From: Novosphingobium sp.
GTDB taxonomy: Bacteria; Pseudomonadota; Alphaproteobacteria; Sphingomonadales; Sphingomonadaceae
Direction of reading: 5' to 3'
DNA length: 64,000 nucleotides
Assembly: GCF_030696665.1 (NCBI RefSeq)
Contig: NZ_JAUYRV010000010.1
Span: 1 to 64,000, forward strand
Shown: positions 17,025-26,351 of the stretch, piece by piece
How the letters are laid out: each line of letters starts with the position of its first letter
Position numbering within the stretch: position 1 is the stretch's first letter
Translations under genes and position numbers: made by a program
The notes under the pieces: model-generated
What the model saw: only the letters and a program-made list of their open reading frames with translations
The model's database searches: none
Told to the model about the DNA's origin: nothing

Positions 17025-19404
17025 CCGCAAGGTTATGCGCACCCTTGCTGTTCAAGGTTTTCGACATGCCGTTTTCTCCCGTTGTGGCAACACCGCCTTC
17101 GGGTGCCCCATGCCCTTGAACGTGACGCGCACCGGTTTCCTTTCGCAGGCTGCACAACGAATAGTGCGCCAGCTGAAACGCGAGGATCGATTCCGCCCCG
17201 CAATTGAGGTTGACGCCTTGCGGGTTCACCCCGTCGCGGCATCGTCCGCTGGCAAAGTCAGCGAGCACTTCGCCGCGATCATTGCTGCCCAGGAACCACC
17301 GATAGGCCATCTCGGCATGGCGCAACCACGCTTCATCACCCGTTGCCGCCCAAGCCGCTGCGCTTGCCTCGACCGCCGCCCAGGCTTCGACCGGCTGCTG
17401 GTCAAACGGCATCGTTTCACCAGGCTTGCCGAATGTGTCCGATCCGACCGGGCGGAAATGTCCATGGGCCGAACGCTGTTGCTCGGCCAGGAATCCAAGG
17501 CTTTCAAGCCCGCAGCGCAGCCATGTGTCATCCCCCGTCACGCCGGAAGCCGCGATCAGGGCCTGCGGGATGCGTGCATTGTCGTATCCCAGCCCGGTTT
17601 CGAACCAGCACCAGTCAGAACGGCGCGATGCTTCATGCAACCGGCACAATTCGGCTCCACCCAGCGCCAGCGCCATACGTGCGCCCTCGTGCCCCGGATT
17701 GGCCTTCAACGCCTCGGTGCAGCCCAGCATCACGAAAGCAATCGTGCGCGGCGATCGCAGCGCTGCCACCGATGGCAGGGCAATGTCGAACCACTGTGCC
17801 GCCCAGGCCTGCAACCCATCGTCGGGCGCCGTGTTCATCGCGCAGCCCAAGGCCCAGATTGCCCGGCCGTTGCTGTCTTCTGACCCGATGCTTTCGCACC
17901 ACGTGCGTTCATAATTCATGAAATTGCGGAATGCGCCCACATCGGGGTTCCAGGCATATTGTATGAACGATGCATAGACCGTCGCCCAGCGCTGCCGCTC
18001 GGCCAAGGGCACGGCATCGGCAGTGCCCATCAGCATCAGCGCGCGCACATTGTCATCAAGGCAATAGCCGTGCCGCCGGTCGGGGATCGTGCCGATCGCG
18101 TGCTGCAACATGCCTGTGGCATCGGACATCGCGGCAACGCCAGCAAATCCAGGCGTCGCCAGCAGCGGCATCGGCCGTACCGGCCTTGCCACAACGCTGT
18201 CCACCAGCGCCTGCGTGGCGGCAGCAAAGCGCGGCCAGATCGTCTCACGGCCCTTTTCCCAAGCACGCCACTGCATCGCGTGAAGGCCTCTGGGATCATC
18301 GAACAAGCCGTTCACCGCATGGGCGATCTGTTCCGCACAGTGCGGCTCCACCAGTATGCCGATGCCATCGCCCAGCAGTTCGCGGGCATGGACATAGGGC
18401 GTGGAAACCACCGCTTTGCCCAGCGCTACGGCATAGCTCAACGTCCCTGAGGTCGATTGCTGCAGGTTGTGGTACGGCGTCAGATAGACGTCGCAGGCTT
18501 CCAGCTGGTCCAGCAGTTCGTCATTGTCCAGAAAGCGGTTGTCCCACTCCACATGGCCTGCAACGCCAAGCCTGTCGGCAAGGTGTGCCAGCCCTTCGCG
18601 GTACTGCTCGCCCTGGCTTGCCAGCAGGTTCGGATGCGTCGCACCGACAATGCGGTAAAGCACATCGGGGTGGCGCTCGACAATCGCCGGAAGCGCTTCG
18701 ATCACCGTCTCCAGTCCCTTGCCGGGGCCGAGCAATCCAAACGTCATCATGACCTTGCGCCCGGCCAAGCCAGCGCGCGCTTTGAAGTCCTCGCCGCGCC
18801 CAAAGGGCCGGTCCGGAGCGCCGTGCGGTATCACCGAAATCCGCTTGGGATCGACCTCGTGCACGTCCTGCAGCAGCCATGCGGCGTGCTGTGACATCAC
18901 CATCACCCGCGAGGCCCGGCGCAGAAGTTGCTCGATCACGGCGCGCTGCTCGGGCGAAGGCTCGGCCAGCACGGTGTGCAACGTCACGATCAGCGGCGCG
19001 GCGACACGGTTGACCAGTTCGAGGACCATGGATCCAGCCTTGCCACCAAAAATCCCGTATTCGTGTTGCAGCCAGACGGCATCGACCGCATCGTCGTTGA
19101 TGGTTCGCGCAGCGGCAACGTAGTCTTCGACTCGGTCTGCGCAGATCGTGCTGCGCACGTCCTCATAGACCAGCCCTGCTCTGCCATCATCGATCACATG
19201 CATGTCGATCGCCAAAGCGGCGCCAGATGCACCTAGCTGCACATAGATGTCGGTTGTGAAGGTTGCGATGCCACACTTGCGCGGCCTGAACCCGCCAATC
19301 AGCGCAAGGCGCCGAACGCCTTTTGCCCTGGGGTGGCTGCGAAAGGAGAGGACGTCGCCGGGAAGCGCGCTGACAAATCCGGACGTATCGTTGCTGGCAA
19401 TCAT
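17017..19404 (-). CDS. GT4 glycosyltransferase fused to a six-hairpin glycosidase-like domain
   Basis: A 795-aa two-domain protein. Residues 25-400 form a GT-B transferase (LIGGFRPRKCGIATFTTD, VWLQHEYGIFGG, PHGAPDR, TFGLLGPGKGLE, and QQSTSGTLSYAVALGKAVV in place of the usual E-x7-E). Residues 420-770 look like an (alpha/alpha)6 barrel (HGYCLDDNVRALML, WNPDVGAFRNFMNYER, WFETGLGYDNARIPQAL). The gene overlaps the GH130 gene, so the pair is coupled. It probably synthesises a mannose-type oligosaccharide using GDP-mannose from the downstream manC/manA, with the C-terminal domain trimming or binding the product; this is inference. ATG 19404 has GGAAG upstream. Confidence 0.8.
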   Translation of the reverse strand: MIASNDTSGFVSALPGDVLSFRSHPRAKGVRRLALIGGFRPRKCGIATFTTDIYVQLGASGAALAIDMHVIDDGRAGLVYEDVRSTICADRVEDYVAAARTINDDAVDAVWLQHEYGIFGGKAGSMVLELVNRVAAPLIVTLHTVLAEPSPEQRAVIEQLLRRASRVMVMSQHAAWLLQDVHEVDPKRISVIPHGAPDRPFGRGEDFKARAGLAGRKVMMTFGLLGPGKGLETVIEALPAIVERHPDVLYRIVGATHPNLLASQGEQYREGLAHLADRLGVAGHVEWDNRFLDNDELLDQLEACDVYLTPYHNLQQSTSGTLSYAVALGKAVVSTPYVHARELLGDGIGILVEPHCAEQIAHAVNGLFDDPRGLHAMQWRAWEKGRETIWPRFAAATQALVDSVVARPVRPMPLLATPGFAGVAAMSDATGMLQHAIGTIPDRRHGYCLDDNVRALMLMGTADAVPLAERQRWATVYASFIQYAWNPDVGAFRNFMNYERTWCESIGSEDSNGRAIWALGCAMNTAPDDGLQAWAAQWFDIALPSVAALRSPRTIAFVMLGCTEALKANPGHEGARMALALGGAELCRLHEASRRSDWCWFETGLGYDNARIPQALIAASGVTGDDTWLRCGLESLGFLAEQQRSAHGHFRPVGSDTFGKPGETMPFDQQPVEAWAAVEASAAAWAATGDEAWLRHAEMAYRWFLGSNDRGEVLADFASGRCRDGVNPQGVNLNCGAESILAFQLAHYSLCSLRKETGARHVQGHGAPEGGVATTGENGMSKTLNSKGAHNLAGA

Positions 19405-19542
19405 GGACAGTGGTCTTCCAAAAGGCAGGCCTCGCCGCGATGGCGAAACCCTTGACCGTCACTGACCAAACGCTGATGGCCCCGCCCGGTTGCAAACCTT
19501 TTGCAACGGGCAGTCGATTTTGTCGCGGGATCTACCGCAAAA

Positions 19543-19580
19543 TCAGGAAAAGCCATTGTTTCATGGCCTTAATTTCCTGA
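19543..19580 (-). terminator. Nested inverted repeat downstream of tonB
   Basis: TCAGGAAA (19543-19550) pairs perfectly with TTTCCTGA (19573-19580). Between them GCCAT (19552-19556) pairs with ATGGC (19563-19567). It lies just after the tonB stop codon; read on the minus strand the inner stem is followed by TTTTCC. A bidirectional or Rho-assisted terminator is the likely role. Confidence 0.5.
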
Positions 19581-19584
19581 GTTC

Positions 19585-20355
19585 TTACGGCGCAAACCAG
19601 CGCTGTTCCCACCCATAGTCGGAAACCACCGGATTGCCAGCAGCATCGGTGGCGGGCCGGAAGCGGAAGCGATCGCGCGCCAGCTTGCAGGTGATGGCGT
19701 CGGCCTCGGGCACCCCGCTCGCCCGCCAGACCTTGCAGGCCGAAACGCGGCCATCGGTGCCCACCGTAAGCAAAATCACCACCCTTTTGCCAATCCGAGC
19801 ATCGCGGCTGGCGGCGGGGTAATCGCGGGTGGAGCGGATATCGCCTGCGATCTTTTCGGCCTTGCGAGTCAGGCCGCCACCCGACCCGTTGCCGCTTGCG
19901 CCGCTGCCAGTGCCCATCCCTTGGCCACCGCCACCCGTGCCCTGCCCTTGCGCAGCCGCACCGGATTGCTGGGCGTTGCCGGTGGAGGCGACTGGTGGGG
20001 CGGGCATCTTCTTGGCCGGAACGCGCGCCTTTGCCACGACTGGCTTGGCGACGGCCTTCTTCCCTTCCTCGCCCGAGGCCCCCGCGGGTTCTGGCGTGGT
20101 CGGGCTGGGCGTGGGCGTCGGCTTTTCCAGCGGTACGTCGAAAGTCTGCACCGTATAGCGCTCTTCCGCGCCGAATGGCATGACCGGCACCCCGCCAAAC
20201 CCATGCACCACGCCCCACAGCACCATCAGATGCAGGACCACCGCCAATGCGGTCGCGGCAAAGCGGTTGCGGCCTGACCCGGTCTGGTCGGTATAGCGCT
20301 GCGAATCGGATAGTCCCTCGTCCACAGCCTGCACATAGCGCAGATTGGCGGCCAT
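19585..20355 (-). CDS. tonB: TonB-family energy transducer
   Basis: A 256-aa inner-membrane protein with one N-terminal membrane anchor (about residues 33-53, AATALAVVLHLMVLWGVVHG), a periplasmic Pro/Lys/Gly-rich linker (KPTPTPSPTTPEP, then a glycine-rich stretch) and a C-terminal TonB domain (about 170-256: RDYPAASRDARIGKRVV, then VGTDGRVSACKV). TonB couples the proton motive force to outer-membrane receptors. ExbB and ExbD are not adjacent. The gene lies 32 nt after fdhD and could be read from the fds operon, though functionally it is unrelated to formate oxidation. Confidence 0.88.
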   Translation of the reverse strand: MAANLRYVQAVDEGLSDSQRYTDQTGSGRNRFAATALAVVLHLMVLWGVVHGFGGVPVMPFGAEERYTVQTFDVPLEKPTPTPSPTTPEPAGASGEEGKKAVAKPVVAKARVPAKKMPAPPVASTGNAQQSGAAAQGQGTGGGGQGMGTGSGASGNGSGGGLTRKAEKIAGDIRSTRDYPAASRDARIGKRVVILLTVGTDGRVSACKVWRASGVPEADAITCKLARDRFRFRPATDAAGNPVVSDYGWEQRWFAP

Positions 20356-20387
20356 CGGCTTTAGGGGATTGGTCTACCCCGGACGGA

Positions 20388-21173
20388 TCAGGATTCGAGC
20401 AGGCTGTCCCGCCGCGCAAGGCTCACCAGTCGGAGGCCGTGCGCCGCCGCCTGCTCCACCGCCAGCGTCGATGCGGCGGAAACCGTCGCCAGCAGGGGGA
20501 CGCCTGCAATCACGGCCTTCTGCACCAGTTCAAAGCTGCACCGCGCGGTCAGCAGCACGAAGTGTTCCGCCTGATCAAGCCCCGCCCGCGCGGCTGCGCC
20601 CAGCAGCTTGTCGAAGGCATTGTGCCGCCCCACGTCCTCACGCACCAGCAGGATCGTGCCATCGGGCGCGCAGAGCGCCGCCGCATGGGCCGCGCGGGTT
20701 TCCCGCCCCAGCACCTGCTGATCGCCCAGCGCGTCCACCGCCCGGAACAGCGCCGCGCTCTCAACCTCCAACTTCGCGGTGACGGGCGACAAAGGCCGCA
20801 TCACCTGCTCAAGGCTCTCGATCCCGCACAGCCCGCAACTGCCCTCGGCCAGCCGCAGCCGCGCGCGTTCCAGCAGCGGCCCCGCGCCCGAAGCGGCCAA
20901 TTGCACCCGCAGCATCCATCCGCCTGCCTCAACCAGTGCGGCGTCGGCGGACAGGAACTCGCCGGCTGAGGCAATCAGCTGTTCGGAAAGGCAGAATCCT
21001 AGCGCATAGTCGTGCAGATCGGTCGGCGTCGCCATCATCACGGCATAGCCCAATCCGTTGATCTCGATGGCAACCGGCGCTTCTTCGGCCAGCGCACGGG
21101 TTATGTCCTGCGCGGGGCGGCCATCGGCAAAATGCTCCTGAAACCCGAAAGGACGCGCGCCTTCAACCGGCAT
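20388..21173 (-). CDS. fdhD: Formate dehydrogenase accessory sulfurtransferase
   Basis: About 261 aa, the sulfur carrier that passes sulfur from a cysteine desulfurase to the molybdenum cofactor of formate dehydrogenase. Family marks are EAPVAIEINGLGYAVMMATP, YALGFCLSEQLI, the reactive Cys motif GSCGLCG, VREDVGRHNAFDKLLG and RCSFELVQKAVIAGVP. ATG 21173 overlaps the end of fdsD by 11 nt; the open frame to 21284 would overlap fdsD by more than 120 nt and is rejected. Its place at the end of the fds operon matches its role in activating FdsA. Confidence 0.93.
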   Translation of the reverse strand: MPVEGARPFGFQEHFADGRPAQDITRALAEEAPVAIEINGLGYAVMMATPTDLHDYALGFCLSEQLIASAGEFLSADAALVEAGGWMLRVQLAASGAGPLLERARLRLAEGSCGLCGIESLEQVMRPLSPVTAKLEVESAALFRAVDALGDQQVLGRETRAAHAAALCAPDGTILLVREDVGRHNAFDKLLGAAARAGLDQAEHFVLLTARCSFELVQKAVIAGVPLLATVSAASTLAVEQAAAHGLRLVSLARRDSLLES

Positions 21174-21429
21174 CGGAGCCGTGAACTGCAGGATCGGTTG
21201 CGCGCGTCTGCGGCGGGGGGATGCGACCTGCGGCAATGCGCGCCATTGCCTCTGCCGCCACCGGTTCAAGCGCCGTAACACCATCCGCCAGCAACTGGTC
21301 GATCATGCGCGGCGTCCAGAACGCAACGATGTGATCGGCCACAGAAGCCACCGGTGCTTCATCATGCACCATGTTCCGCGCGATCTGGTTGGCCATATAG
21401 GCCAGCTTTTCCGCCGTCTGCCCGCTCAT
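21163..21429 (-). CDS. fdsD: Formate dehydrogenase delta subunit
   Basis: An 88-aa protein starting at ATG 21429, where ATGA overlaps the fdsA stop codon. It carries the FdsD pattern: KLAYMANQIARNM near the start, then IVAFWTPRMIDQLL and the tail LEPVAAEAMARI. FdsD is a small subunit of soluble NAD-dependent formate dehydrogenases, needed for assembly or activity. The longer open frame (to 21708) lies inside fdsA and is not real coding sequence. The neighbours on both sides, fdsA and fdhD, support the call. Confidence 0.88.
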   Translation of the reverse strand: MSGQTAEKLAYMANQIARNMVHDEAPVASVADHIVAFWTPRMIDQLLADGVTALEPVAAEAMARIAAGRIPPPQTRATDPAVHGSDAG

Positions 21430-24278
21430 TCGGCAGGCTCCATCGCGGTACCTGCGATACGGCGCGAGCGCGTGGCCTGCGCTTCGTAGTCTTCCTGCCA
21501 TTCGGTCGGCCCGTTGCTGGGCGTGATCTGCACGGCGGTTACTTTGTATTCGGGGCAGTTTGTGGCCCAATCGGAATAGTCGGTGGTGACGACATTGGCC
21601 TGCGTGGCCGGATGGTGGAACGTGGTGTAGACCACGCCCGGCGCCACGCGATCGGTCACCGTTGCGCGCAAGGTCGTCTCGCCCGATCGGCTGGCCAGCT
21701 TCACCCAATCACCCGATTTCAGGCCGCGGTTCTCGGCATCGGTCGGGTGGATTTCCAGCAGGTCTTCCTCATGCCAGATCACATTTGCCGTGCGCCGAGT
21801 CTGCGCGCCGACATTGTACTGGCTGAGGATACGGCCCGTGGTCAGCAGCAGCGGGAAACGCGGCCCGGTGCGTTCGTCGGTGGGCACATAGTCCGTCACC
21901 ACGAACTTGCCCTTGCCGCGCACGAAACCGTCGATGTGCATGATTGGGCTACCATCGGGCGCAGCATCGGTTACCGGCCACTGCAGCGACCCCTCGGCAT
22001 CAAGCCGCTTGTAATTCACACCTGCAAAGGTGGGCGTCAAGCGCGCGATTTCGTCCATGATCTCGCTGGGATGCGTGTAGTTCCAGTCCAGCCCCACAGC
22101 GCGCGCCAGTTCCTGCGTGACTTCCCAGTCTTCATACCCGTTGAGCGGCTCCATCACCTTGCGCACCGGCTGGATGCGGCGTTCGGCATTGGTGAACGTG
22201 CCGTTCTTTTCAAGGAAGGTCGATCCGGGCAGGAACACGTGCGCGTAGTTGGCGGTCTCGTTCAGGAACAGGTCGTGGACGATCACGCATTCCATTGCGG
22301 CAAGGCCCGCCATGACGTGCTTGGTATCCGGGTCTGACTGCAGAATGTCTTCGCCCTGAATGTAGATCGCCTTGAATTCCCCATCTGTGGCGGCATCAAG
22401 CATGTTGGGGATGCGCAGGCCCGGTTCGGGATCGATGGGCACACCCCATTCCGCCTCGAACAGCGCGCGCGTGGCCGCATCAGACACGTGGCGGTAGCCG
22501 GAAAGTTCATGCGGGAAGCTGCCCATATCGCAGGCACCCTGCACATTGTTCTGCCCGCGCAAGGGATTCACGCCCACGCCACGCCGCCCGATATTGCCGG
22601 TGACCATTGCGAGATTGGCAATCGCCATCACGGTTGAGGAGCCTTGGCTGTGTTCGGTCACGCCCAGCCCGTAGTAAATCGCTCCGTTGCCACCCGTGGC
22701 GAACAACCGCGCCGCGCCGCAAATGGCCTCCGCGTCAACGCCGATCACAGGGCTGAGGAATTCCGGGCTGTTGCGCTCTGCCGAGACGAACTCGGCCCAG
22801 TGCTGGTACTCGTCCCAATCGCAGCGTTCGCGGATGAAGGCCTCGTCGGCCAGACCTTCGGTCACGATCACATGGGCCAGCGCCGTCAGGATCGCCACGT
22901 TGGTGCCGGGGCGCAGCGGTAGATGAAAATCCGCCTCGATATGCGGCGAACGCACAAGGTCGGTGCGGCGCGGATCGATCACGATCAGCTTTGCGCCCTT
23001 GCGGAGGCGGCGCTTCATGCGGCTCGCAAACACGGGGTGCCCATCGGTCGGGTTCGCCCCGATCACCAGCATCACATCGCTGTCTTCAACGCTGTCAAAG
23101 TCCTGCGTACCCGCCGAGGTGCCGAAGGTGGTCTTGAGGCCGTAGCCGGTGGGCGAATGGCATACCCGCGCGCAAGTATCGACATTGTTGGTCCCGAACC
23201 CTGCCCGGATCAGCTTCTGGACAAGAAAGCCTTCCTCGTTGGTGCAGCGGCTCGAAACGATCCCGCCCAGCGCGTTGCGGCCATACTTGTCGCGAATGCG
23301 GTTGATCTCGCGCGCGGTGTACGACAGCGCCTCCTCCCACGAAACCTCGCGCCAAGGCTGGTCGATGCTCTCACGGATCATCGGCGAAAGCACCCGCTCC
23401 TGATGCTGGGCATAGCCCCAGGCGAAGCGGCCCTTGACGCAGGAATGGCCGCGATTGGCCTTGCCGTCCTTCCACGGCACCATGCGCACCACCTGTTCGC
23501 CGCGCATCTCGGCACGGAAAGTGCAGCCGACGCCGCAATAGGCGCAAGTGGTTATGACCGCGCGTTCGGGCTTGCCGATCTCCTTGACCGCCTTTTCCTG
23601 CAAGGTCGCAGTCGGGCAGGCCTGCACGCAAGCGCCGCAGGAAACGCATTCGGACGAAAGAAAGCTGTCCGGTGTCAGCCCCGCCGAAACCTTCGAATCA
23701 AACCCGCGCCCATCAATGGTCAGCGCCAGAGTGCCCTGCACTTCATCGCAGGCCCGCACGCAGCGTGAGCAGACGATGCACTTGCTGGGGTCGAAGTCGA
23801 AATAGGGGTTCGAAATGTCGGGCATCTCGCCCAGATGGTTTTCGCCCTCATAGCCATATCGCACATCGCGCAGGCCCACGGCGGCGGCCTGATCCTGCAA
23901 CTCGCAATCGTTGTTGGCGCTGCAGGTGAGGCAATCGAGCGGGTGATCGGAGATGTAGAGTTCCATCACACCCTTGCGCAGCTTCTGCAGCTTGGGCGTC
24001 TGGGTGTGGACCTGCATCCCTTCAGCCACCGGAGTGGTGCAACTGGCGGGCGTGCCGCGCATTCCGTCAATCTCGACAAGGCACAGGCGGCACGATCCGA
24101 ACTGCTTGAGGTTGTCGGTCGCACACAGCTTGGGGATCGAACCGCCGGTCAGCGCGGCGGCGCGCATGACTGTGGTGCCTGCTGGAACGGTGACTTCGCG
24201 CCCGTCGATGGAGCAGGTTACTTGCGTGTCCGAACGGACCTCCGGGGTGCCGAAATCAGCCTGACGTTCATAGCCCAT
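21426..24278 (-). CDS. fdsA: NAD-dependent formate dehydrogenase, molybdenum catalytic subunit
   Basis: A 950-aa catalytic subunit oxidising formate to CO2. In order: a [2Fe-2S] ferredoxin domain (FGSCRLCLVEI, about 60-90), a His-Cys3 cluster (HPLDCLTCSANNDC), two [4Fe-4S] motifs (CIVCSRCVRAC and CVSCGACVQAC), then the molybdopterin oxidoreductase domain with CAYCGVGC and the active-site segment RVCHSPTGYG, where a Cys (not Sec) would ligate the metal. The C-terminal molydop-binding domain includes TTGRILSQYN. Length and order match the Fds type. ATG 24278 has GGAGAGG upstream and overlaps mobA by 11 nt. Confidence 0.96.
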   Translation of the reverse strand: MGYERQADFGTPEVRSDTQVTCSIDGREVTVPAGTTVMRAAALTGGSIPKLCATDNLKQFGSCRLCLVEIDGMRGTPASCTTPVAEGMQVHTQTPKLQKLRKGVMELYISDHPLDCLTCSANNDCELQDQAAAVGLRDVRYGYEGENHLGEMPDISNPYFDFDPSKCIVCSRCVRACDEVQGTLALTIDGRGFDSKVSAGLTPDSFLSSECVSCGACVQACPTATLQEKAVKEIGKPERAVITTCAYCGVGCTFRAEMRGEQVVRMVPWKDGKANRGHSCVKGRFAWGYAQHQERVLSPMIRESIDQPWREVSWEEALSYTAREINRIRDKYGRNALGGIVSSRCTNEEGFLVQKLIRAGFGTNNVDTCARVCHSPTGYGLKTTFGTSAGTQDFDSVEDSDVMLVIGANPTDGHPVFASRMKRRLRKGAKLIVIDPRRTDLVRSPHIEADFHLPLRPGTNVAILTALAHVIVTEGLADEAFIRERCDWDEYQHWAEFVSAERNSPEFLSPVIGVDAEAICGAARLFATGGNGAIYYGLGVTEHSQGSSTVMAIANLAMVTGNIGRRGVGVNPLRGQNNVQGACDMGSFPHELSGYRHVSDAATRALFEAEWGVPIDPEPGLRIPNMLDAATDGEFKAIYIQGEDILQSDPDTKHVMAGLAAMECVIVHDLFLNETANYAHVFLPGSTFLEKNGTFTNAERRIQPVRKVMEPLNGYEDWEVTQELARAVGLDWNYTHPSEIMDEIARLTPTFAGVNYKRLDAEGSLQWPVTDAAPDGSPIMHIDGFVRGKGKFVVTDYVPTDERTGPRFPLLLTTGRILSQYNVGAQTRRTANVIWHEEDLLEIHPTDAENRGLKSGDWVKLASRSGETTLRATVTDRVAPGVVYTTFHHPATQANVVTTDYSDWATNCPEYKVTAVQITPSNGPTEWQEDYEAQATRSRRIAGTAMEPAE

Positions 24279-24801
24279 GTGATCGCCTCTCCGCAGACTC
24301 AAGGTCCGCCGGTGTATTGATATTATCAGGAATCGTGTCGAAGCGCACGGCCCGCGCGCCAAGGCTTTCCGCAAAGGCACGCATCGAATGGCGTCCCTCG
24401 CTGGTCAGCATCGCGTCCAGCATGGCCGAAGCGCTGGCGGGCCATAGACCGATCACCGGCTGGCTCTCGCAATAGGCAGGTGCGGGCTGCAATTGCGCAA
24501 CAAGATCGCTGCCCAGCCCGACGCTATCGACCGAACAGGTCAGCACATGCGTGTAACCCGCATCGCGCGCGTGGTGCAGCGCAGCGGCGATTCCGCCCAG
24601 CGGCCCCATATCGGCGCGCGGCCAATCGGGCATGGTGGGCGCTGGTGCAGTTTCGCGTCCGATGACCACCACGGCATCACAGTGGCCTTCCAGTGCCCCC
24701 ACCGCCCGCGCCAACAGCGTGCGCCCGCCAAGCTCGGCCAGCGCCTTGTCACTGCCGAAACGGGTGGACCGGCCACCGGCAAGGACGGCACCGAGGATCA
24801 C
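24268..24801 (-). CDS. mobA: Molybdenum cofactor guanylyltransferase
   Basis: A 177-aa nucleotidyltransferase attaching GMP to molybdopterin to give the (bis-)MGD cofactor used by FdsA. The N-terminal signature LAGGRSTRFGSDKAL with PLGGI and LTCSVD is typical of MobA. The usual CD in the metal-binding CD(M/T)P motif reads CSVDSV, a mild deviation. The GTG start at 24801 overlaps the fdsB stop (GTGA). Lying between fdsB and fdsA makes cofactor guanylation co-expressed with the enzyme that needs it. Confidence 0.9.
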   Translation of the reverse strand: MILGAVLAGGRSTRFGSDKALAELGGRTLLARAVGALEGHCDAVVVIGRETAPAPTMPDWPRADMGPLGGIAAALHHARDAGYTHVLTCSVDSVGLGSDLVAQLQPAPAYCESQPVIGLWPASASAMLDAMLTSEGRHSMRAFAESLGARAVRFDTIPDNINTPADLESAERRSHGL

Positions 24802-26351
24802 TCCGCCGCCTCTTTGGCTGCATCTGCCCCGAAATCCTCAGGGAAGTTCCGCAGCGCTGACAGCACGGGATAGGGCGTGAAGCCGCCCAGCGCGCAGAGC
24901 GAGCCGAACTTCATCGTCTCGCACAAGTCTTCGAGCAGCGTGATCTCATCAGCCAGCGAGCGTTCCACCTTGCGGGCATTGTGCATCTGGGGAAGCGCTT
25001 CAACCCGGTCCGGCTGACGCCCACCCTTCGCCCGGATGCGATCGATCAGTTCCACCCCGCGCGTCGAGCCGATCCGGCAAGGCGTGCATTTTCCGCACGA
25101 TTCCACCGCGCAGAATTCCATCGCGAACCGCGCCTGTGCGCTCATGTCCACGGTATCGTCGAACACGGTCAGCCCGGCGTGGCCGATCAGGCCATCGTTG
25201 GCAGCGAAGGTCTCGTAATCGAACGGCAGGTGGAATTCGGCGGGCGTGTGATAGGCCCCCAGTGGCCCGCCCACCTGCACCGCACGCACCGGACGGCCCG
25301 ATGCCGTGCCGCCGCCCACGGTCATCACCAGTTCGCCCAGCGTGACGCCAAAGCCCACTTCGAACAGCCCGCCATGCTTGATGTTGCCCGCAAGCTGGAT
25401 CGGCATGGTGCCCTTTGACCGACCATATCCGACCTGCGCATAGGCCGCTGCGCCGTTGGCCATGATCCACGGCACGGCTGCCAGCGTCAGCACATTGTTG
25501 ACCACGGTCGGCTTGCCGAAGAGGCCTTCGAGCGCAGGCAGAGGCGGCTTGGCCCGCACTTCACCGCGCTTGCCCTCAAGGCTGTTGAGCAGCGAGGTTT
25601 CCTCGCCACAGACATAGGCCCCCGCACCCACGCGCACTTCCAGTTCGAACGGGGCGACCAGCTGCGCGCAGGCCCGCACTGCCGCTTCCATCTTGGCAAT
25701 CGCATGCGGATATTCGCTGCGGATATAAACATAGCCCCGGTGCGCACCCACCGCGAGCGCGGCAATCGCCATGCCCTCGATCAGCATGAAGGGATCGCCC
25801 TCCATCACCATGCGGTCGGCAAAAGTGGCGCTGTCGCCCTCGTCGGCATTGCAGACGATGTACTTTTGGGTCCCCGCAGCCTTGGCCACGGTGGTCCACT
25901 TGATCCCCGCCGGGAACCCTGCACCGCCCCGCCCACGCAGGCCGGATTCGGTGACTTGCGCGATGGTCGCCTCGGGACCGAGTTCGCGTGCCTTGGCCAG
26001 CCCGTGCCAGCCACCGTGCGCGGCGTAGTCGTCAAGGCTCAATGCCTGAGTCTTGCCCGCGCGGGCGAAGGTAAAGCGCTGCTGCTTGGCAATGAAGGGG
26101 TGGTCTTCGATGCGGCCGATGGCCTTGGCGCTGGCCCCGGCCAGCACCGCCGCAACGTCAGAAGGCTCCAGCGGGCCGAAGCCTTCGCCATCGATCTCTA
26201 CAAGCGGCTCAAGCCAGTGCATGCCCCACGAAGACACCCGCTCCACCGTGCAGCCAGCCGCCACAAAGGCCGCCGCCACCTCATCGGCACCACAGGCCAG
26301 CGCCAACGCGTCGTCACTGATCCGCACCCCAATCGCGTTATTCGGAGTCAT
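24798..26351 (-). CDS. fdsB: NAD-dependent formate dehydrogenase, beta (NuoF-like) subunit
   Basis: A 517-aa FMN- and NAD-binding diaphorase subunit passing electrons from FdsA to NAD+. The N-terminal part (about 1-100) is a thioredoxin-like domain as in FdsB/HoxF. The NuoF core has GLRGRGGAGFPAGIKW (NADH loop), CNADEGDSATFADR (FMN), GAGAYVCGEETSLLNS, and the C-terminal ESCGKCTPCRIG iron-sulfur motif. ATG 26351 overlaps the fdsG stop by 4 nt (ATGA), so the extended frame to 26441 is rejected. Confidence 0.95.
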   Translation of the reverse strand: MTPNNAIGVRISDDALALACGADEVAAAFVAAGCTVERVSSWGMHWLEPLVEIDGEGFGPLEPSDVAAVLAGASAKAIGRIEDHPFIAKQQRFTFARAGKTQALSLDDYAAHGGWHGLAKARELGPEATIAQVTESGLRGRGGAGFPAGIKWTTVAKAAGTQKYIVCNADEGDSATFADRMVMEGDPFMLIEGMAIAALAVGAHRGYVYIRSEYPHAIAKMEAAVRACAQLVAPFELEVRVGAGAYVCGEETSLLNSLEGKRGEVRAKPPLPALEGLFGKPTVVNNVLTLAAVPWIMANGAAAYAQVGYGRSKGTMPIQLAGNIKHGGLFEVGFGVTLGELVMTVGGGTASGRPVRAVQVGGPLGAYHTPAEFHLPFDYETFAANDGLIGHAGLTVFDDTVDMSAQARFAMEFCAVESCGKCTPCRIGSTRGVELIDRIRAKGGRQPDRVEALPQMHNARKVERSLADEITLLEDLCETMKFGSLCALGGFTPYPVLSALRNFPEDFGADAAKEAAE

